64,000 nt of DNA from NCBI RefSeq assembly GCF_004798685.1, contig NZ_CP039291.1:2418001-2482000 (forward strand), given 5' to 3'. Within the stretch, counting starts at the first letter, position 1. The number at the start of each line of letters is the position of its first letter. Shown piece by piece: positions 25,584 through 33,760 of this stretch. The stretch comes from Cellulomonas shaoxiangyii (GTDB lineage: Bacteria > Actinomycetota > Actinomycetes > Actinomycetales > Cellulomonadaceae). The notes under the pieces are model-generated. The model made no database searches. It saw only the letters and a list, made by a program, of their open reading frames with translations, and was not told the origin of the DNA. The translations under genes were made by a program, and so were the position numbers.

Positions 25584-26945
25584 GTGACGCCACCGCTCAA
25601 CCGCGACGACCACGGACGCCCGGTCGCCCCCGTGAGGATCGTGCACCTGGGGCTGGGCAACTTCGCCCGCGCGCACCAGTTCTGGTACACGGAGCACGCG
25701 CCCGACGCCGGCGACTGGGGGGTCGCGGCGTTCACCGGACGCCGGCCGGACGCGGCCGACCAGCTGCGCGGCCAGGACGGCCTGTACTCCCTGATCACGC
25801 GCGGCGAGGACCGCGAGGACATCGAGGTCGTCTCGGCGATCTCCGCCCTCCACGCCTCCGCCGAGCACGACGCGTTCCTGGCACACCTGGCCCACCCCGA
25901 CGTCCGCGTCGTCACCACGACCGTGACCGAGGCGGGCTACCTCCGCGGCGCCGACGGCGGCCTCCACCTCGGGGACGCGGCGGTGGCCGCGGACCTCGCC
26001 GCCGTCTCGCACGACCGCGGCGCCGCGGCGCGGACCGTCCCGGTCCGGCTCGCCGCCGGCCTCGACGCCCGGCGCCGGGCGGGTGCCGGCAGCCTCACGG
26101 TGGTCCCCTGCGACAACCTCTCGCACAACGGCGCCGTCCTGGCGCGCGTCGTCCTGGACGCCGCCGAGCACATCGACCCCGCTCTCGCCGAGTGGATCGG
26201 CGGCTCCGTCTCCTGGGTCACGTCGATGGTCGACCGCATCACGCCCGCGACCACCGACCAGGACCGGGCCGACGTGGCGGCGGCACGCGGCTACGTCGAC
26301 GCCTCACCCGTGTCCACGGAGCCGTTCTCCGAGTGGGTGCTCGCCGGGGCGTTCCCCGGCGGTCGGCCGGACTGGGAGGCCGCCGGGGCGCTCGTCGTCG
26401 ACGACGTCGCGCCCTTCGAGGAGCGCAAGCTCCGCATGCTCAACGGCGCACACTCCCTCATGGCGTACGGGGCGTCGGTGCGCGGCCACCGCACGGTCGC
26501 CGAGGCCATCGCGGACCCCGTGGTCCGCAGCTGGGTCGAGGAGTGGTGGGCGGCCACCGCACGGCACCTGACGGTGCCGACCGACGACTACCGGGCCGCA
26601 CTCCTCGAGCGGTTCTCGAACGCCCGCATCCAGCACCTGCTCGCGCAGATCGCGGCCGACGGCTCTCAGAAGCTGCCCGTCCGCGTGATCCCCGTCGTCC
26701 GTGCCGAGCTCGAGGCCCGCAGCGCCGGCGCCGACGGCGCGCTGCGGCCCGTCGCGGCATGGGTCCAGCACCTCCGCGGCCACGGCGCCCCCGTGCAGGA
26801 CGCCGGCCTGCCGGAGTCCCTCGTCACGCCGGCCTCCGACCTCGAGGACGCCGTGACGACCGTCCTGCGGCACCTCGCGCCGGACCTCGCCGCCGAGCGA
26901 GCCGTGGTGGACCGGGTCACGACGCTCGCCCGCGAGATCGCCTGA
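25584..26945 (+). CDS. Mannitol dehydrogenase family protein, fructuronate/mannonate oxidoreductase-like
   Basis: 453 residues of the polyol-specific long-chain dehydrogenase family. The N-terminal NAD domain has IVHLGLGNFARAHQ (about 18-31); the catalytic region has PCDNLSHNG, WVTSMVDRITPATT, and KLRMLNGAHSLMAYG with the catalytic Lys near 279. UxuB/UxaB-type enzymes reduce fructuronate or tagaturonate. With the adjoining TRAP transporter this suggests hexuronate use. Divergent from the FadR-type regulator with 83 bp between starts. No uxaC or uxuA is in the window. Confidence 0.85.
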   Translation: MTPPLNRDDHGRPVAPVRIVHLGLGNFARAHQFWYTEHAPDAGDWGVAAFTGRRPDAADQLRGQDGLYSLITRGEDREDIEVVSAISALHASAEHDAFLAHLAHPDVRVVTTTVTEAGYLRGADGGLHLGDAAVAADLAAVSHDRGAAARTVPVRLAAGLDARRRAGAGSLTVVPCDNLSHNGAVLARVVLDAAEHIDPALAEWIGGSVSWVTSMVDRITPATTDQDRADVAAARGYVDASPVSTEPFSEWVLAGAFPGGRPDWEAAGALVVDDVAPFEERKLRMLNGAHSLMAYGASVRGHRTVAEAIADPVVRSWVEEWWAATARHLTVPTDDYRAALLERFSNARIQHLLAQIAADGSQKLPVRVIPVVRAELEARSAGADGALRPVAAWVQHLRGHGAPVQDAGLPESLVTPASDLEDAVTTVLRHLAPDLAAERAVVDRVTTLAREIA

Positions 26946-26971
26946 CCCACGGGTCTCGGCATGCTGACTCG

Positions 26972-27068
26972 GCCCTCGCTCCGCAGTCACCGAGGCCCAG
27001 CCGGCCCCGGATCCCACCGGTCACCGTCCGGGGCAGGAGGTATTCCTCACCCGAGGCCGCGAGACGGA
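26972..27068 (-). repeat. 97-bp direct repeat copy A: fragment of the gene end at 30187
   Basis: By hand alignment about 85 of 97 bases match 30191-30287 without gaps, in the same orientation. Translated on the minus strand it gives SGEEYLLPRTVTGGIRGRLG, matching SGEEYVLRRSVAGEIRGRLG at the end of the gene at 30187-30615. The ancestral stop is lost and no upstream part of the gene is present, so this is a detached 3' fragment. Confidence 0.75.
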
Positions 27069-27206
27069 ACCGCGGCTTTCGCTCCGCTGACCGGCGGCAC
27101 GCGCTCCCAGGGCGCCTCCGTCGCGCCCGTCGGACCGCTTCCCGCAGCGTCGGGGCCGCAGCGCGGGCCCGACGCACACGGACCACGGACCACGGACCAC
27201 GGACCG
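27069..27206. repeat. Spacer with four tandem 7-bp repeats
   Basis: CACGGAC is repeated four times exactly at 27177-27204, ending two bases before the next gene's stop. No gene is seen in the rest. Confidence 0.6.
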
Positions 27207-27821
27207 TCAGACGGTGAGCGGGTACCCGACGAACTCGAGGGCCTCGACCACATGCCGCCGGACGAGGTCGGACGGACCATCCGCGATGGCACGATGGATG
27301 ACCTGCTTCGCGAGCTCGGCGTCGGCCGGCACGAGCTGTCCGTACGCGAGGAGATCCAACGCGGCCTTGGCACGTCCGAACTGCTCCAGGTCCGGCGTAT
27401 CGGGTGACATGCGCACGCGGTGCTCAAGCAGGACAAGAAGAAGATCGCGGTGGCTCGTGACCGACTCGACGAATGGCAGCGTGTGGGCACGGAAGTCCTC
27501 GCTGAACGCCTCTAGCTGTCCCGCGACGCCCATCTCGTACCGGTCCGTCCCCCGCTGAAAGGACTGGTGGAACGCGAAGAGCCCCATCGCGATCCTGCCG
27601 TTCTTCACAGCTGTCCCCGGGTTGGCGAACGTGACGATCCAGTCGTACTCCGGCCCTGTGCCGGCCTGCGGGTTCGGGTACTTCACCAACGACACCTGGC
27701 ACGGGATCGGCCGGGCCCTGGCCGCGTCGTTCTTCGTCGCCTCAAAATCGCGCGCGACGAGTTCGTACACACACGACCGGACAGCGCTCGCAATGGCGCG
27801 CCGGTGCACCGCCTCACCCAT
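27207..27821 (-). CDS. Unknown protein, candidate immunity partner of the nuclease-toxin-like ORF
   Basis: 204 residues, no recognised family. Two parts: residues 1-75 with a beta-rich core (CQVSLVKYPNPQ, EYDWIVTFANPGTAVKNGRIAMGLF), and residues 85-204 all helical (a leucine run LLLVLLEHRV near 127-136). Soluble, no signal. ATG 27821 has a good GGAGG. It starts 55 bp after the stop of the restriction-fold toxin-like ORF, the position of an immunity gene; that function is inference. Base composition is clearly less GC-rich than the core genes. Confidence 0.55.
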   Translation of the reverse strand: MGEAVHRRAIASAVRSCVYELVARDFEATKNDAARARPIPCQVSLVKYPNPQAGTGPEYDWIVTFANPGTAVKNGRIAMGLFAFHQSFQRGTDRYEMGVAGQLEAFSEDFRAHTLPFVESVTSHRDLLLVLLEHRVRMSPDTPDLEQFGRAKAALDLLAYGQLVPADAELAKQVIHRAIADGPSDLVRRHVVEALEFVGYPLTV

Positions 27822-27875
27822 GGCCGGACCTCCTGCTCAATGACGTCGGGCGAGCTTCCCCCGAACGCGGGCACG

Positions 27876-28229
27876 CTATCGCACCCTCCTGTACGACACG
27901 ACGCCAGTGCTGCTAACGCGGTAGGCCCAGAGCTCACCTCGCTTGTTTGCAGCTCGCTCGTACCGGGCGAGCTGGCGCACGCCGCGCGCGATCACTCGTG
28001 GATTGTCGGGTTTGAGCTCAACCGGGCGCCCTAGCCGAGTGGCGTCGGGAATTCCTCGAAGGCCGGTCCCAGGGTCAATACCGACGCGCCCTGACCAGTA
28101 AACCTGGCGCGCCATGTCGCGCACGAAACGCTGATGCACCTGCTGCCGAGGCCCTTGGACGCTGACCGGCGGATGTGACCACCGCAGGCACTGTCGCGGC
28201 TTCCTCGATGAGTACCGAAGGCGCGGCAA
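27876..28229 (-). pseudogene. Nuclease-toxin-like C-terminal domain (restriction-endonuclease fold), truncated
   Basis: 117 codons. The last 70 residues read like the C-terminal toxin domain of polymorphic toxins: a GIPDATRLGRPVELKPDNPR stretch with the D...ExK pattern of PD-(D/E)xK nucleases, then a helix GVRQLARYERAA and two terminal strands. The N-terminal 45 residues look poor and there is no delivery or repeat domain upstream. It is probably the detached tip of a larger toxin gene, or an orphan cassette. No convincing start codon context. Confidence 0.5.
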
Positions 28230-28717
28230 GTCCGACGCCCAGCCCTGAAGCTGCCCCCCTCAGATGAGTTCAGCTCCTTGGTGATCAGACTGCCTCGGTG
28301 TCGACACTTCCGCCGTCTACTCAAGCTTGGCGGAGGCGCTGCACCGCCGCCGCAACCCGCTGGTCGTCACGAACGGGGACGTCGGCGTTACCAGCTCGCG
28401 AGCAGTGGACGGAACGGCCCCGCGTCACCAGAGCCCACGGCGGCGGCCATGACCAGGGATGCCTCTCCGGGCCACTCGAGAACAGCCTTCTCCAGTCGAC
28501 CCGGCCCTTGCTCTGTGACCGATCGACGCTCCTGCAGCGGTTCGCGCACCGGACTGCGGGCGTGCCGTACCGACGCTCGGGTCCGGTGGGGCGCCATCGC
28601 CGGGTCCGCTGGTAATCACGCCGGTGACGCTGCCGACCAAACGCCGGGCGACCAGTCGCGCGCGTACCGGCCGGGCGGAGGGGAACTCCGACGCGAGACG
28701 ACGAGAACGCCGCACCG
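28230..28717 (-). pseudogene. Decayed coding sequence, frames interrupted
   Basis: 488 bp with no intact gene. On the minus strand protein-like fragments appear in different frames: about 28390-28500 gives a stretch EKAVLEWPGEASLVMAAAVG, and 28321-28380 gives VRDDQRVAAAVQRLRQA ending in TGA. They look like the pieces of one or two frameshifted genes of the toxin/immunity type; I cannot name them. Confidence 0.35.
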
Positions 28718-29170
28718 CTACCCGGCCGCCACGGATCCCGGTGCCACCAGCCACTCCCTGACCCGGAGCGCCGACGCGCGGACCCGCCGCGGCGTGTCCG
28801 CCGAGAAGCGCAGCTCGTACGGCACGGCACGGCCGACGACGTCGAGCGCCACCATCGAGACGAGACGCGAGTCGCTGAAGCGGGTGGCGAATCCGGAGTA
28901 GCTGATCGGTCGGGCATCCGAGATCACGCGTCGGGGAGCGCGATACGTACGGAGCCACGACCGGACGACGACGTCGTCCTCACGTAAGTAGCACCCGACC
29001 ACGCAAGCGCGCGCAGCGAGCGCAAGAGCGATGGCAAGAAGCGTGAGAGGCAGCGGCGCCAGGAGTTCGGCCGAGCTTGCGACGGCAATCGCAAGCAGCA
29101 GTTCGAGGAGAAGCCCGAAGAAGACTGCTGCACGACCGAGTCCGACGTCAGGCCGCCGCACTGCTCTCAT
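28718..29170 (-). CDS. Small membrane protein with PH-like domain
   Basis: 150 residues: two adjacent membrane helices (about 12-33 and 36-55), then a basic beta-rich domain (DDVVVRSWLRTYRAPRRVI ... SYSGFATRF) ending in one helix. This two-TM plus bacterial PH-like layout fits the bPH_6 group of actinobacterial envelope proteins; the assignment is by architecture only. ATG 29170 is chosen as it opens just before the helices. Role unknown. Confidence 0.55.
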   Translation of the reverse strand: MRAVRRPDVGLGRAAVFFGLLLELLLAIAVASSAELLAPLPLTLLAIALALAARACVVGCYLREDDVVVRSWLRTYRAPRRVISDARPISYSGFATRFSDSRLVSMVALDVVGRAVPYELRFSADTPRRVRASALRVREWLVAPGSVAAG

Positions 29171-29485
29171 CGCCACCGCTTCCCGATCTCGTAGACATTG
29201 ACACCTCGTACCACAGTCCGGTCGTGACCGGCGGATGGCGCGGTACGCCGCCGCCAACTACGCCCCGGCTACCGCGGTCCCCGCCTCGCCCATCGCGGTT
29301 GCCGAGCGTACGCAGCGGCGGAGACAGCGTCGCGCGCGGGGCCGATCGCTCCCCGGGAGAGAGGGCGCTTTCTGGATGCGCTTCGCGACTGCAACCATAA
29401 CTGCGGGCACCTTCGCCCCGAAGGGTCACAGCACGAGTTGTGCGCCTTGCCTCGCGGGGCCCTCGCACCGCCTCCCGGCGGTGAT
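29171..29485. other. Intergenic region in the accessory block
   Basis: 315 bp, less GC-rich than the flanks. Open frames here lack coding character and ribosome-binding sites. It probably holds the promoter of the small PH-like gene on the minus strand, but no clear -35/-10 pair stands out. Confidence 0.4.
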
Positions 29486-30181
29486 TCACTTCAGGAGAGC
29501 CTCGCGGAGGATGAACCACTCACCGGGATCGAAGTCGCGCTCGTACAGGAGCACCCAGTCCTGGCCGGGCCCGAACGACATCCCCTCGCCACGCAGCGCA
29601 CGGATCGTCAGGGCGAGGACGGCGTTGTTCTCCTCCAACGCGCGTAGTACGGGCGCGTCCGCCTCGGATCGTTGCAGCACCAGCTGGGTCGCCCCGTGGT
29701 CGAACGTGTTCTGCCGCCAGTCCACCCCGTCGACGAACCCGACGCCGTAGACCTGGCGGAAGTCGTTGCCGACCACACGAACGCGGCCGCTCGCGGTGAA
29801 GTTGCCGTCCCACGTGCCCGAGAACACGCAGCCCGTCACGCTGAGGCCGAAGGCTGTGCCCGTGGCGACCTTCACGTCGACGTCGAGGAGCGTGCACTCG
29901 TCCAGCGTGCAGTGGGCGTCGAGCCCGCGGGTCGCCAGCCCGGAGAAGTCGCACCGCCGGAACGTCGACGCCGTGTCCTTCCCGAGGGCGACCGTCCCCA
30001 GCGCCCTCCAGAACGACTCCTCGCCCGACACGATGAGGCTCGACCACCGGATGCGTCGGCAGTCCGCGTCCTCGACGAGCGCCTTCCCGTGCAGGTACAG
30101 CGAGTCGCCCCTCGTGCCGGCGTAGTCGGCGACGTTCACGACCGAGGCACGCCTCTCGCGCCGTGAATCACGCGGCGGCAT
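29486..30181 (-). CDS. Pentapeptide/beta-helix-like protein of unknown function
   Basis: 231 residues. From about 35 to 170 the chain has irregular short repeats of the pattern seen in right-handed beta-helix and degenerate pentapeptide proteins (FRRCDFSGLATRGLDAHCTL, DECTLLDVDVKV, VTGCVFSGTWDGNFTASG, VVGNDFRQVYG). The last 60 residues are helical. No signal or membrane segment. It starts 5 bp after the stop of the gene at 30187 and is surely its operon partner; both may be a toxin/immunity or two-gene immunity unit, which is inference. Confidence 0.55.
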   Translation of the reverse strand: MPPRDSRRERRASVVNVADYAGTRGDSLYLHGKALVEDADCRRIRWSSLIVSGEESFWRALGTVALGKDTASTFRRCDFSGLATRGLDAHCTLDECTLLDVDVKVATGTAFGLSVTGCVFSGTWDGNFTASGRVRVVGNDFRQVYGVGFVDGVDWRQNTFDHGATQLVLQRSEADAPVLRALEENNAVLALTIRALRGEGMSFGPGQDWVLLYERDFDPGEWFILREALLK

Positions 30182-30186
30182 GACGA

Positions 30187-30615
30187 CTAAGCCCTCGCTC
30201 GACGGCCACCGAGACCCAGCCGGCCCCGGATCTCACCGGCCACCGACCGGCGCAGGACGTATTCCTCACCTGAGTCCGCGAGACGGACCGCGCGTGTCCG
30301 GCGGCCTCCCCGTGCCGCGACCGCCACCCCTCCTTCGGTCAGATGGGTGACTGCCAGGCGAACATGGAGAGCGACGATCCGCCTCACGTCCTCGGGCGGC
30401 GTCTCCTCCTCGAAACGGTCCAAGGAGAAACCGCCGTCGATCTCGAGGGAGAACCACCTGTCGCCCGGTGTGCTGACGACGGCCCAACGTTCGGGAGCAG
30501 CGGCTCGGCGCAGCCGGAGGTAGGCCACGTCCCCACGTGTCCCGACCTCCGAGGAGAGACCGCCGACGCGGGGTGCGAGTTCTGCGAGGAGATCCTCTGT
30601 CGCGCCGTTACCCAT
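30187..30615 (-). CDS. Unknown small protein; parent of the 97-bp repeat
   Basis: 142 residues, no recognised family. Residues 1-85 contain alternating strands (EVGTRGDVAYLRLRRA, RWAVVSTPGDRWFSLEID) and a helix with VRRIVALHVRLAVTHLTEGG. The last 35 residues (SGEEYVLRRSVAGEIRGRLG) are duplicated as a fragment at 26972. ATG 30615 is used; upstream codons in frame are poor. The mixed strand/helix layout resembles small immunity proteins, but the match is only by style. Confidence 0.5.
   Translation of the reverse strand: MGNGATEDLLAELAPRVGGLSSEVGTRGDVAYLRLRRAAAPERWAVVSTPGDRWFSLEIDGGFSLDRFEEETPPEDVRRIVALHVRLAVTHLTEGGVAVAARGGRRTRAVRLADSGEEYVLRRSVAGEIRGRLGLGGRRARA
30191..30287 (-). repeat. 97-bp direct repeat copy B, inside the gene at 30187
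   Basis: Partner of 26972-27068, same orientation, 12 mismatches by hand count. The two copies bracket about 3.1 kb of accessory genes. Confidence 0.75.
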
Positions 30616-30805
30616 TCCGTTGACCCCAGATTCTCCATGAGGTGCTGCTCGAACACTGTGAACACGCGGCGTCACGGGACTGCCGTCGGCACCCGAGGGC
30701 GTGTGTCCGCGCACTCTCACTCGTCGAGCGGCATCGTCGCACCTTCCCCTCCGCCGTGTACGGCGATCTCCATGACCGTGCGCCCTCACTCGCCCCCCTG
30801 GGTCC

Positions 30806-31183
30806 TCACCCACGTCCACCCGTCGCCGCGCCGGGGCTGCGACCGGCCTCGACCAGCGTCCCCGCCAGCTCGTGCGGCTCCACCTCGACCCCCCGCGCCC
30901 GCATGCCCGACCAGTCGACGCCGACGCGCAGCCCGTCGCGGCCGAGCCCGGGCAGCCAGCGCGCGAGGAACGCCTCCAGGTCGACCGGCTCGGGCACGAG
31001 GCGGCGGTCGGCGGGTGCGCGCCGTGTCACGGTCGCGGCGAGGGACCGGCCGGACCAGAACGGCATCGCGCCGCGCCCGCCGTCCGCACCCGCCACCGAG
31101 ACGTAGCCGTCGCCGTCGCGCAGCACCCACACGCACCCGGCCGCGACGGCGGCGACGCAGAACGCGCCCACGCTCGCGCTCAC
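30806..31183 (-). CDS. DUF2750 domain protein
   Basis: 125 residues. DUF2750-type sequence: GCVWVLRDGDGYVSVAG, AMPFWSGRSLAATVT, then FLARWLPGLGRDGLRVGVDW and an E/P/H-rich end. Function of the family is not known. The GTG overlaps the stop of the upstream gene (GTGA), so the two are coupled. Confidence 0.7.
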   Translation of the reverse strand: MSASVGAFCVAAVAAGCVWVLRDGDGYVSVAGADGGRGAMPFWSGRSLAATVTRRAPADRRLVPEPVDLEAFLARWLPGLGRDGLRVGVDWSGMRARGVEVEPHELAGTLVEAGRSPGAATGGRG

Positions 31184-31617
31184 GCCCGCTCCACCGGCGC
31201 CTCCCCCAGCCTCGCGCGCGTGCGCCGGTACCCCGGCAGCGAGCCCGCGAGCCGGTCCAGCCAGGCGCCGCCGGGCCCACCGGTGAAGCCGTCGCCGGCG
31301 CCGTCCTCGAGCCACGACCCGGACGCCAGCCGCCCGATGCGCCACCGTACGAGCCACAGGTCGCCCGCGACGGCCGCGGCGAGCAGCCGCACGACCGTGC
31401 CAACGCTCGCGTCGTGCGTCTCGAAGCCGTGCCCGTGCGGCTCCACGAGGACGGCCCAGCAGCCGTCGAGGTCCTCCGCCTCCACGGTCCACCCGTGGCG
31501 CGGCACGGCCACGCGCCACAGAGGCCCGTCCCAGTGCTCCTCGACAAGGTCGTCCGGCCAGCGCCGCAGCACCTGCTCGCGCAGGGCGACGACGCGGGCG
31601 GCCCTCAGCGACTCCAC
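31180..31617 (-). CDS. Unknown protein coupled to the DUF2750 gene
   Basis: 145 residues, family not recognised. Trp-rich in the first half (LRRWPDDLVEEHWDGPLWRV, GWTVEAEDLDGCWAVLVEPH), helical in the second. No signal or membrane segment. GTG 31617 is the longest clear start but has no close Shine-Dalgarno; a GGAGGAGG lies about 30 bp upstream. Its stop overlaps the DUF2750 start. Confidence 0.6.
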   Translation of the reverse strand: MESLRAARVVALREQVLRRWPDDLVEEHWDGPLWRVAVPRHGWTVEAEDLDGCWAVLVEPHGHGFETHDASVGTVVRLLAAAVAGDLWLVRWRIGRLASGSWLEDGAGDGFTGGPGGAWLDRLAGSLPGYRRTRARLGEAPVERA

Positions 31618-31755
31618 CGTCGGCGCCGGGACCGGGTGGGCCGGTCCTCCTCCTGCGTCATACCGCCCCCTGACTCGTGTTCAGCACCGCTCCGACCGAT
31701 GCGCGGTCGCCAGTGTGCCGGGGACCGGCTGCCCGCGGTAGCACGGTGCGCGAGG

Positions 31756-32337
31756 ATGACCCGTATGGCGCTGTGGATGACGGGTGACGAGGCGGCGGAC
31801 CGACTGCTCGACGAGGACCCCTTCGCACTCCTCCTCGGGATGCTCCTCGACCAGCAGGTCGCGATGGAGACGGCCTTCGCGGGGCCGGCGAAGATCGCCG
31901 ACCGACTCGGCGACCTCGACCCCCGGCACGTCGCCGACGCCGACCCCGACGCGTTCGCCGCGCTCTGCGCGACGCCGCCGGCGGTGCACCGCTACCCCGG
32001 GTCGATGGCGGGCCGCATCCAGGCGGTCGCGCGCGCCGTCGTGGACGAGTACGACGGGGACGTCACCCGCCTGTGGACCGACGGCGACCCGGACGGCGCC
32101 ACCGTCCTCAAGCGGCTGAAGGCCCTGCCCGGGTTCGGCGACCAGAAGGCGCGCATCTTCCTGGCCCTGCTCGGCAAGCAGCGCGGCGTGACCCCCGCCG
32201 GGTGGCGCGAGGCGGCCGGGGCGTACGGCGAGGAGGGCGCGCGCCGGTCGATCGCCGACGTCACGGACCTGACGTCGCTCGGCGAGGTGCGCGAGACCAA
32301 GCGTGCCGCCAAGGCAGCCGCCCGCGCGGCACGCTGA
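31756..32337 (+). CDS. HhH-GPD-type base-excision repair protein
   Basis: 193 residues. Begins MALWMTGDEAADRLL, then GMLLDQQVAMETAF (start of the HhH-GPD fold). A helix-hairpin-helix is seen in LKALPGFGDQKARIFLALLG (about 125-144), but the usual catalytic Lys/Asp of OGG/EndoIII is not evident. This short actinobacterial form is annotated as HhH-GPD repair protein; its lesion is unknown. ATG 31756; a second ATG three codons on is possible. Confidence 0.75.
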   Translation: MTRMALWMTGDEAADRLLDEDPFALLLGMLLDQQVAMETAFAGPAKIADRLGDLDPRHVADADPDAFAALCATPPAVHRYPGSMAGRIQAVARAVVDEYDGDVTRLWTDGDPDGATVLKRLKALPGFGDQKARIFLALLGKQRGVTPAGWREAAGAYGEEGARRSIADVTDLTSLGEVRETKRAAKAAARAAR

Positions 32338-32458
32338 ACCGCGCCGCCCGTCCCCCTTCGTCGCCGCCGGCGCCCGTCCCCCTCCGTCGCGCGGCGGACC
32401 CGCGGACCCGTCTCGCGGCCGAGGCGGTGCCCGGTCGTCGTTGGCGAGGATGTCCCCC

Positions 32459-33682
32459 ATGACGACGTCCCCGCCGCCGCCCGCCGTCGCGCCGCCCGCG
32501 CCGGCGCCGCAGGTCACGCCCGTCCCGGCCGCCGAGCGCGCCGTCGCGCCCGACGTCGCGCGCGGGCTCGCGCTGCTGGGCATCGCGATCGCGAACGCGG
32601 TCGGCCACCTGTGGGGCGTCGCGACCGGCCCCGGCGGGCGCCCGGTCGACGGGTCCACGCTCGACCGCATCGTCGACGGGGTCGTCGCGCTGTTCGTCGA
32701 CCGGCGCACCATGCCGATGTTCGCGCTGCTCTACGGGTACGGGATCGGGGTCGTCGTGCGCCGCCGCGCGGCGGCGTGGGTGCCCTGGCCCGCCTGCCGC
32801 GCCGACCTGCTGCGCCGCGCCGGCTGGCTCGTCGCGTTCGGCGTCGCGCACATCGTGCTGCTGTGGGAGGGCGACATCCTCGCCACCTACGGCCTCACCG
32901 GGCTGCTGGCGGTCGCGTTCGTCCGCGTGCCGGGCCGCGTGCTCGCCGTGGTCGCCGTGGTGACGCTCCTGCTCTCGGGCCTCCTCAACGGCGCGCTCGA
33001 GTCGCTCTCCCTCCTCTCCGGCGGGGAGGCGGCGGGGCTCGAGGGCGCCGAGACGTCCCCCTGGGTGGCGCTGCTGGTGCGCCTCGCGGCGCTCCTCGTC
33101 GCGCCCCTGGGCGTGCTCGTCGCGCTCCCGCTCGTCCTCGCCGGCCTGTGGGCCGCGCGCCGCTCGGTCCTCGAGCGACCGGCCGAGCACCTGCCGCTCC
33201 TGCGCCGCTGGGCGCTCGGCGGGCTCGCCGTCAGCGTGGTCGGCGGGCTCCCGATGGCGCTCGCGGTCGCCCGCGTCTGGGAGCCGTCGCCGGCGCAGCT
33301 GTTCTGGCCCGGGACGCTGCACATGGTCTCCGGGGCGTTCGGCGGCGTCGCGTTCGCGGCGCTCGTCGCCTGGGTCGTCGCGGCGCGCGGCACGACGCTC
33401 ACGACGCTGGGCCCGGTGGGACGCGCGCTGCGCGCCGTCGGGACGCGCTCCCTCTCCTGCTACCTGCTGCAGTCCGTGCTGTTCGTCGTGCCGCTCGCCG
33501 CCTGGACGCTCGGCCTCGGGCAGCACCTGTCGTCCGCGCAGGTCGTGGCCTGGGCCGTCGGGGTGTGGCTCGTCACGGTGGCGTTCGCCGTCGTCCTCGA
33601 GCGGTCGGGGCGCCGCGGGCCGGTGGAGGCGGTCTACCGCCGCCTCGTCTACCGGTCGCCCGCGCCCGCTCCCGCCCGCTGA
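32459..33682 (+). CDS. DUF418 family membrane protein
   Basis: 407 residues with about nine to ten membrane helices. Hallmarks: DVARGLALLGIAIANAV near the start, RRTMPMFALLYGYGIG, FGVAHIVLLWEGDILATYGL near residue 130 and SLSCYLLQSV near 325. Related to acyltransferase-like membrane proteins; function unknown. ATG 32459 chosen for its GAGG 9 bp upstream; ATG 32450 is also in frame. Confidence 0.8.
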   Translation: MTTSPPPPAVAPPAPAPQVTPVPAAERAVAPDVARGLALLGIAIANAVGHLWGVATGPGGRPVDGSTLDRIVDGVVALFVDRRTMPMFALLYGYGIGVVVRRRAAAWVPWPACRADLLRRAGWLVAFGVAHIVLLWEGDILATYGLTGLLAVAFVRVPGRVLAVVAVVTLLLSGLLNGALESLSLLSGGEAAGLEGAETSPWVALLVRLAALLVAPLGVLVALPLVLAGLWAARRSVLERPAEHLPLLRRWALGGLAVSVVGGLPMALAVARVWEPSPAQLFWPGTLHMVSGAFGGVAFAALVAWVVAARGTTLTTLGPVGRALRAVGTRSLSCYLLQSVLFVVPLAAWTLGLGQHLSSAQVVAWAVGVWLVTVAFAVVLERSGRRGPVEAVYRRLVYRSPAPAPAR

Positions 33683-33760
33683 GCACCCCGCGCGCGCCGG
33701 GCGCCGGGCGCCGATCGCCGGGCGCAGGGCGCCGGGACAAGGCCGGGACGGACCCGCCGG

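Noticed and set aside
26917..27186. Small gene on the minus strand containing repeat copy A
   Set aside because: Only the 3' fragment shared with the gene at 30187 is protein-like; the rest is Arg-rich noise.
29148..29519. 123-codon minus-strand frame between the PH-like gene and the beta-helix-like gene
   Set aside because: No ribosome-binding site, poor amino-acid pattern, overlaps the end of 29486-30181 antiparallel to its codon usage.
33683..33760. GCGCCGGGC short repeats between the DUF418 and cofE genes
   Set aside because: Simple GC-rich sequence, irregular spacing; no CRISPR or terminator pattern.
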